In this document: positions 51,515 through 54,615 of the stretch, piece by piece
Numbering within the stretch: the first letter of the stretch is position 1
Layout of the letters: each line of letters begins with the position of its first letter
Source of the DNA: Caryophanales bacterium UBA2753
Lineage (GTDB): Bacteria > Bacillota_I > Bacilli_A > RFN20 > CAG-826
Reading direction: 5' to 3'
DNA: 54,615 bases
Assembly: GCA_002353275.1 (NCBI GenBank)
Contig: DEJH01000021.1
Location: forward strand, 1-54,615
Notes under the pieces: generated by a model
The model's database searches: none
What the model was told of the DNA's origin: nothing
Seen by the model: only the letters and a program-made list of their open reading frames with translations
Position numbers and translations under genes: made by a program

Positions 51515-51543
51515 ATTATAAAATAAAGTTGTTTGTTAGACAA
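51515..51543 (-). promoter_or_regulatory. Promoter of toxin 2
   Basis: Minus-strand TTGTCT (51538-51543) and TATAAT (51515-51520) are spaced by 17 bp. The expected 5' UTR of about 75 bases holds the pairing segment. Confidence 0.75.
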
Positions 51544-51560
51544 CTAAGATTTAAAAGAAA

Positions 51561-51577
51561 AGAAGGCTTAGCCTTCT
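51561..51577 (-). terminator. Terminator of the ABC importer operon
   Basis: AGAAGGC and GCCTTCT form a perfect 7-bp stem with a TTA loop. On the minus strand TTTTCTTTT follows, 9 bp after the ATPase stop. Confidence 0.85.
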
Positions 51578-51585
51578 AATTTCGA

Positions 51586-52575
51586 TTATTTTGATTCCGC
51601 TTTTTTATCTGCTTCTTCAAACATTTTAAGAAGATCATCAACAGCGAGCTTTTTCTTTTCTTCTCCTTTAACATCTAAAATGATGTGTCCAAGATGGAAC
51701 ATAATGAGTCGATCTCCATAAGTAAGAGCATCTTTCATGTTATGAGTAACCATTAATGTTGTCATTTGATTCTCACGAACAATCTTATCAGTTAACTCTA
51801 GGACTTTCTTCGCGGTTTTTGGATCTAACGCTGCAGTGTGTTCATCGAGAAGAAGAATTTGTTTAGTTAAGTCAAATTTATTACGAATCGTTTCTTCAAA
51901 TTCGTTTTTATATCTTTGTTTCTCTTCTTTTGATGAGGCAGTTTTTAATTTTTCATCTAAAACAAGTTTCTTTTCATCATAGAATGAATCAAATTCTTTT
52001 CTTGCTTCTTCTTCAGGTAAACCTGAGAAAAGAATATAATCACGTCTCATCATTTTAATCGTTGGCTTATTTCTCATCGTCGCCATTAATAGAGTTAATG
52101 CTTGTCTTTGTCCACCAGACATCACTCCAACTTTTTGATTGAGACGATCTTCTAAGCCGAGATCAAATCTTTTCAATTCTTCGATGAAGAATTTCTTATC
52201 TTTTTCTTTAAAGCCCCATTTGATTGGAGAGTGATTTCTTCCTCTAAGAAAAGCGACTTCCATATTTTCAAGAACCGACATATCACCAGCGGTTCCTTTC
52301 ATTGGATCTTGGAAGACACGACCAAAATAGGCCGCTCGTTTATATTCAGGAATTTTAGTAATATCTCTTCCATTAAGAAGAATTTTTCCGCTATCAGGGA
52401 TAAGAGAACCAGCCACAATATTTAAAGTTGTTGATTTACCACTACCATTTCCACCGATGATTGTGACAAATTCACCTGGTTCAATTTGAAGATTAATATG
52501 ATCAAGAGCAGTTCTTTCATCTTCTTTATTTCCGCTGATATTAAATGTTTTAGTAACATTAACTAACTCAAGCAT
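51586..52575 (-). CDS. ABC importer ATPase with an extra domain inserted before Walker B
   Basis: A 329-residue ATPase; the start at 52575 (MLELVNVTKTF) follows AAGGAG. Walker A is GGNGSGKST, the Q-loop region is FGRVFQDP, the signature MSGGQRQALTLLMATM, Walker B ILLLDEHTAALDP and the switch His in VTHNMKDAL. Between signature and Walker B about 70 residues are inserted (from RNKPTIKMMRRDY to NKFDLTKQ), largely charged and helical; relatives of this TrpZ/YufO-like class are usually near 260 residues and lack it. The frame is intact and the Walker motifs are conserved, so the protein should work. It overlaps the permease gene by 8 bp. Confidence 0.85.
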   Translation of the reverse strand: MLELVNVTKTFNISGNKEDERTALDHINLQIEPGEFVTIIGGNGSGKSTTLNIVAGSLIPDSGKILLNGRDITKIPEYKRAAYFGRVFQDPMKGTAGDMSVLENMEVAFLRGRNHSPIKWGFKEKDKKFFIEELKRFDLGLEDRLNQKVGVMSGGQRQALTLLMATMRNKPTIKMMRRDYILFSGLPEEEARKEFDSFYDEKKLVLDEKLKTASSKEEKQRYKNEFEETIRNKFDLTKQILLLDEHTAALDPKTAKKVLELTDKIVRENQMTTLMVTHNMKDALTYGDRLIMFHLGHIILDVKGEEKKKLAVDDLLKMFEEADKKAESK

Positions 52576-53506
52576 ATTGTTTACTCTCCTTCTTCTTTTT
52601 CGCATTACTTATCAATAATTTGATAAGTGGAATTGATAAAGCAATTGCGATTAAGATTGCGTATAAGAGATTTTTAAGTTGAGTTGGGAAGCCAAGTTCA
52701 ATCGCCACTGTAATGATTATAAAATAAACAATTGCACCTAAGCCGATTGAAATGAGGCGATTTTTGAAACTTCTTTTTCCAAATATTGATTCACCAATTA
52801 AAATAGAAGCTAAACCTACCACTAAGAAGCCTGATGAAACTTTGATATCGCAACTTCTTAAATCTTGACAAAACATTGCTCCTGATAGACCAATTAAAGC
52901 ATTAGAAACTACTAAGGCAATGATTGAGGCACGTTTTGTGTTAATTCCTTGAGCTCGACCCATTTCTTCATTCATTCCAGTTGCTCTAATCGCCATCCCA
53001 TATTCTGTTCCGAAGAAGAAATAGATGACGATGAAAACAAGAACAACAATACCGAGCATTATTCCAGTTTTAATTAAAGGGCGGTACATTGGATCTCCAT
53101 AATAGAAAACCGAATATATTGTGTAGTCACTAGAAGAAAGAGTGACGTTGTTGGTGAAAATTGAACCATTCTTAGTCATTCCTAAAATTAACATCGCTAT
53201 AGAAGCGGTTAAAGTCATAGTAATAATTCCACTTAAAAGTTTTGGAATTCTAAGTTTGGTATAAAAAACAGAAGTTAAATATCCACATAAGGCTCCACCG
53301 ATAGTAGCAACTAAAGTTGCTAAAAATGGATCGACTTGTAATCTAATTAAAGCGATAGCGAAAGAGCCTCCGATTAAGAAACTTCCTTCAGCGGTCAAAT
53401 CAGCAAAATCAAGTAAACGATATGTAATGAAAATGCCAAGTGCTAATAAGCAACAAGGAAGACCGCTAGTTAAAATATTTAAAATAACACTAATAATGTA
53501 AGGCAT
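52568..53506 (-). CDS. ABC importer permease (BPD_transp_2, LivH-like)
   Basis: A 312-residue permease with about nine membrane helices and the family signature YGMAIRATGMNEEMGRAQGI near 190-210, then the TKRASIIALVVSNALIGLSG part. It forms the membrane channel of the importer with the downstream ATPase and the upstream lipoprotein. The class transports amino acids or nucleosides/purine-like compounds. It sits 2 bp after the binding-protein gene. Confidence 0.88.
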   Translation of the reverse strand: MPYIISVILNILTSGLPCCLLALGIFITYRLLDFADLTAEGSFLIGGSFAIALIRLQVDPFLATLVATIGGALCGYLTSVFYTKLRIPKLLSGIITMTLTASIAMLILGMTKNGSIFTNNVTLSSSDYTIYSVFYYGDPMYRPLIKTGIMLGIVVLVFIVIYFFFGTEYGMAIRATGMNEEMGRAQGINTKRASIIALVVSNALIGLSGAMFCQDLRSCDIKVSSGFLVVGLASILIGESIFGKRSFKNRLISIGLGAIVYFIIITVAIELGFPTQLKNLLYAILIAIALSIPLIKLLISNAKKKKESKQYA

Positions 53507-53508
53507 AA

Positions 53509-54543
53509 TTATTCTTGATTGATATCAATAAATCCATCTGGTAATAATGAAGTATCGAGATTAACTCCTGAATCCGCTAAATTATCTGAACTATAGACCT
53601 TGTTCCATTCGCTTTGATCTAAAGATTTATAGGCATCAATATTTTCAGTTAAAGCTTCACCACTTAAGATTTGAGCAGCCATTTCGCCAGCTTTTTTTCC
53701 TAATACTTGGTAAGAGACACTATAAGTGATGTGTCCACCACTAAGCATACCTTCTTCACCAACAATGCATAATGTATTTGTGTTATGTAGTGCTGCTTTA
53801 ATAGTAGGCATGTGGTCCGCGATATTATTATCAGTTGGAATATAAATAACATCTGAACGATTAATTAAATTAGTGGCCACCATTGATAAGTCATCTGAAC
53901 CATCACAAGTTGCAATTGAAATATTAGAAGCAGATAAACCTTGTCTAAGAGCTTCAGCTTGAGCACGATTAGCTTGAACTTCAGAATTAATTTCACTGGA
54001 AGTATATAAAATTCCTAATCTAACAGAAGCAAGATTATCTCCAAAAATTGAAGATATTAAACCGATTTGACTTTCTACAGGATTATCATCACTTGTTCCA
54101 GTAACACTACCATCATGATTTTGCATCGCTCTCATTAAACTGGCGGAGACAGGATCAGTGACTGCGGTGAATAATAGAGGCTGTTTTTTACCAGCTTCAT
54201 CTCTAGCGTTTTTTAACGCTGAAGCTGAAGGAGTTGCAACCCCAAATAATAAATCGCTTTTAGTGACTAAAGATTTTGCTTGTGTTGTTTGAGTAGAAGG
54301 GTCTCCATTAGAAACTTCATAAGTAAAATGAAGTGTCTTTTCAGAGAGAAGAGGACTACTACTTAAAGCGGTTTGAAAAGCTTCTTTAGCAGAATCTAAA
54401 GCTGGGAAATGGGCAATTTGTAAAATTCCTATTTCGTATGTGTCCTTATTATAATCTACGACCGCATGATCAATAGGTTGACTTGGACGACAACTAACAA
54501 CTGATAATAACGCGACAAGCGGTAAGAAGAGTGACTTTTTCAT
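53509..54543 (-). CDS. ABC importer substrate-binding lipoprotein (TrpX/ABC_sub_bind type)
   Basis: A 344-residue lipoprotein with lipobox VVSC (Cys18). The mature domain matches the ABC_sub_bind family (YEIGILQIAHFPALDSAKEA; FGVATPSASALKNARDEAG; PLLFTAVTDPVSASLM; NTLCIVGEEGMLSGGHITYS). Members near permease and ATPase partners of this kind are often tryptophan or tyrosine importers (TrpXYZ), but the ligand cannot be read. GGGAGG precedes the ATG, and a terminator-like hairpin lies in the leader. It is the first gene of a three-gene importer operon. Confidence 0.88.
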   Translation of the reverse strand: MKKSLFLPLVALLSVVSCRPSQPIDHAVVDYNKDTYEIGILQIAHFPALDSAKEAFQTALSSSPLLSEKTLHFTYEVSNGDPSTQTTQAKSLVTKSDLLFGVATPSASALKNARDEAGKKQPLLFTAVTDPVSASLMRAMQNHDGSVTGTSDDNPVESQIGLISSIFGDNLASVRLGILYTSSEINSEVQANRAQAEALRQGLSASNISIATCDGSDDLSMVATNLINRSDVIYIPTDNNIADHMPTIKAALHNTNTLCIVGEEGMLSGGHITYSVSYQVLGKKAGEMAAQILSGEALTENIDAYKSLDQSEWNKVYSSDNLADSGVNLDTSLLPDGFIDINQE

Positions 54544-54567
54544 TTTGTGTACCTCCCTAAATAAAAA

Positions 54568-54586
54568 GTCTAGTTATTCACCAGAC
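54568..54586 (-). promoter_or_regulatory. Terminator-like hairpin in the importer leader
   Basis: On the minus strand GTCTGG and CTAGAC form a 6-bp stem (one G-U pair) with a 7-base loop, followed by TTTTTATTT, before the GGGAGG ribosome site. It is the position and form of an attenuator such as a T-box or riboswitch end. The diagnostic part would lie beyond the right edge of the window. Confidence 0.55.
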
Positions 54587-54615
54587 AATAATATTTCTTT
54601 TCTTTTTATTACTGT

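Noticed and set aside
50935..51585. CRISPR or transposon ends at the repeated AGAACGGA segments
   Set aside because: The repeats are explained by two paralogous toxin-antitoxin units, each with a peptide gene and an antisense RNA.

Overview
The window reads as AT-rich Gram-positive DNA, most like a gut-associated member of the Bacilli/Erysipelotrichia (RF39-like or a related lineage that retains a membrane-envelope lifestyle). Evidence: GGAGG-type ribosome binding sites, lipobox lipoproteins, sigma-A-like promoters, Rho-independent terminators, and TGA used as a true stop (for example at the end of the peptide synthetase), which excludes Mycoplasma-type code 4. Almost every gene lies on the minus strand. 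The lineage is inferred from style and gene content only.

Region by region. (1) 0.3-11.8 kb: a four-gene minus-strand operon encoding a two-module nonribosomal peptide synthetase with a reductase end (C-A-T-C-A-T-R), a MATE exporter fused to an RsbW-like ATPase/kinase domain, a STAS anti-sigma-antagonist-like protein and a membrane SpoIIE-type phosphatase. No sigma factor is present, so a partner-switching module seems to act on the exporter itself. (2) 11.9-15.6 kb: a HAD-fold lipoprotein and a LytS-type histidine kinase with a REC-winged helix regulator. (3) 15.8-18.0 kb: two small secreted-protein cassettes beside tRNA-Thr. They share about 360 bp of near-identical AT-rich promoter, leader and signal-peptide DNA joined abruptly to different, strikingly GC-rich mature domains. 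(4) 18-28.5 kb: a permuted GH3 glycosidase, rimO, a giant MacB-like ABC protein, and a PAP2/GT2/acyltransferase membrane-lipid operon. (5) 28.5-33.9 kb: two large exported proteins of unknown function opposite a membrane-bound Xre regulator with operator-like repeats and an apparently leaderless mRNA. (6) 33.9-42 kb: an accessory stretch with a surface endonuclease carrying Ig-like domains, several unknown genes, two toxin-like small proteins without antitoxins, an orphan ThiS-ThiF pair, three 34-bp hairpin repeats, a structured small RNA with its own promoter and terminator, and tRNA-Phe and tRNA-Asp. (7) 42-50 kb: cardiolipin synthase with GH13 and GH36 enzymes, and a divergent GH2 enzyme. 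(8) 50-51.6 kb: an HTH-TcdA fusion and two tandem type I toxin-antitoxin loci encoding 28-29 residue hydrophobic peptides. (9) 51.6-54.6 kb: an ABC importer of the TrpXYZ/YufPQ-like type whose ATPase has an unusual insertion.

The strongest candidates for something undescribed are the NRPS-exporter partner-switching operon, the GC-rich cargo cassettes next to tRNA-Thr, and the paired type I toxin loci whose 5'-3' mRNA pairing covaries between copies. All functional calls come from reading motifs by eye; no database search was possible.
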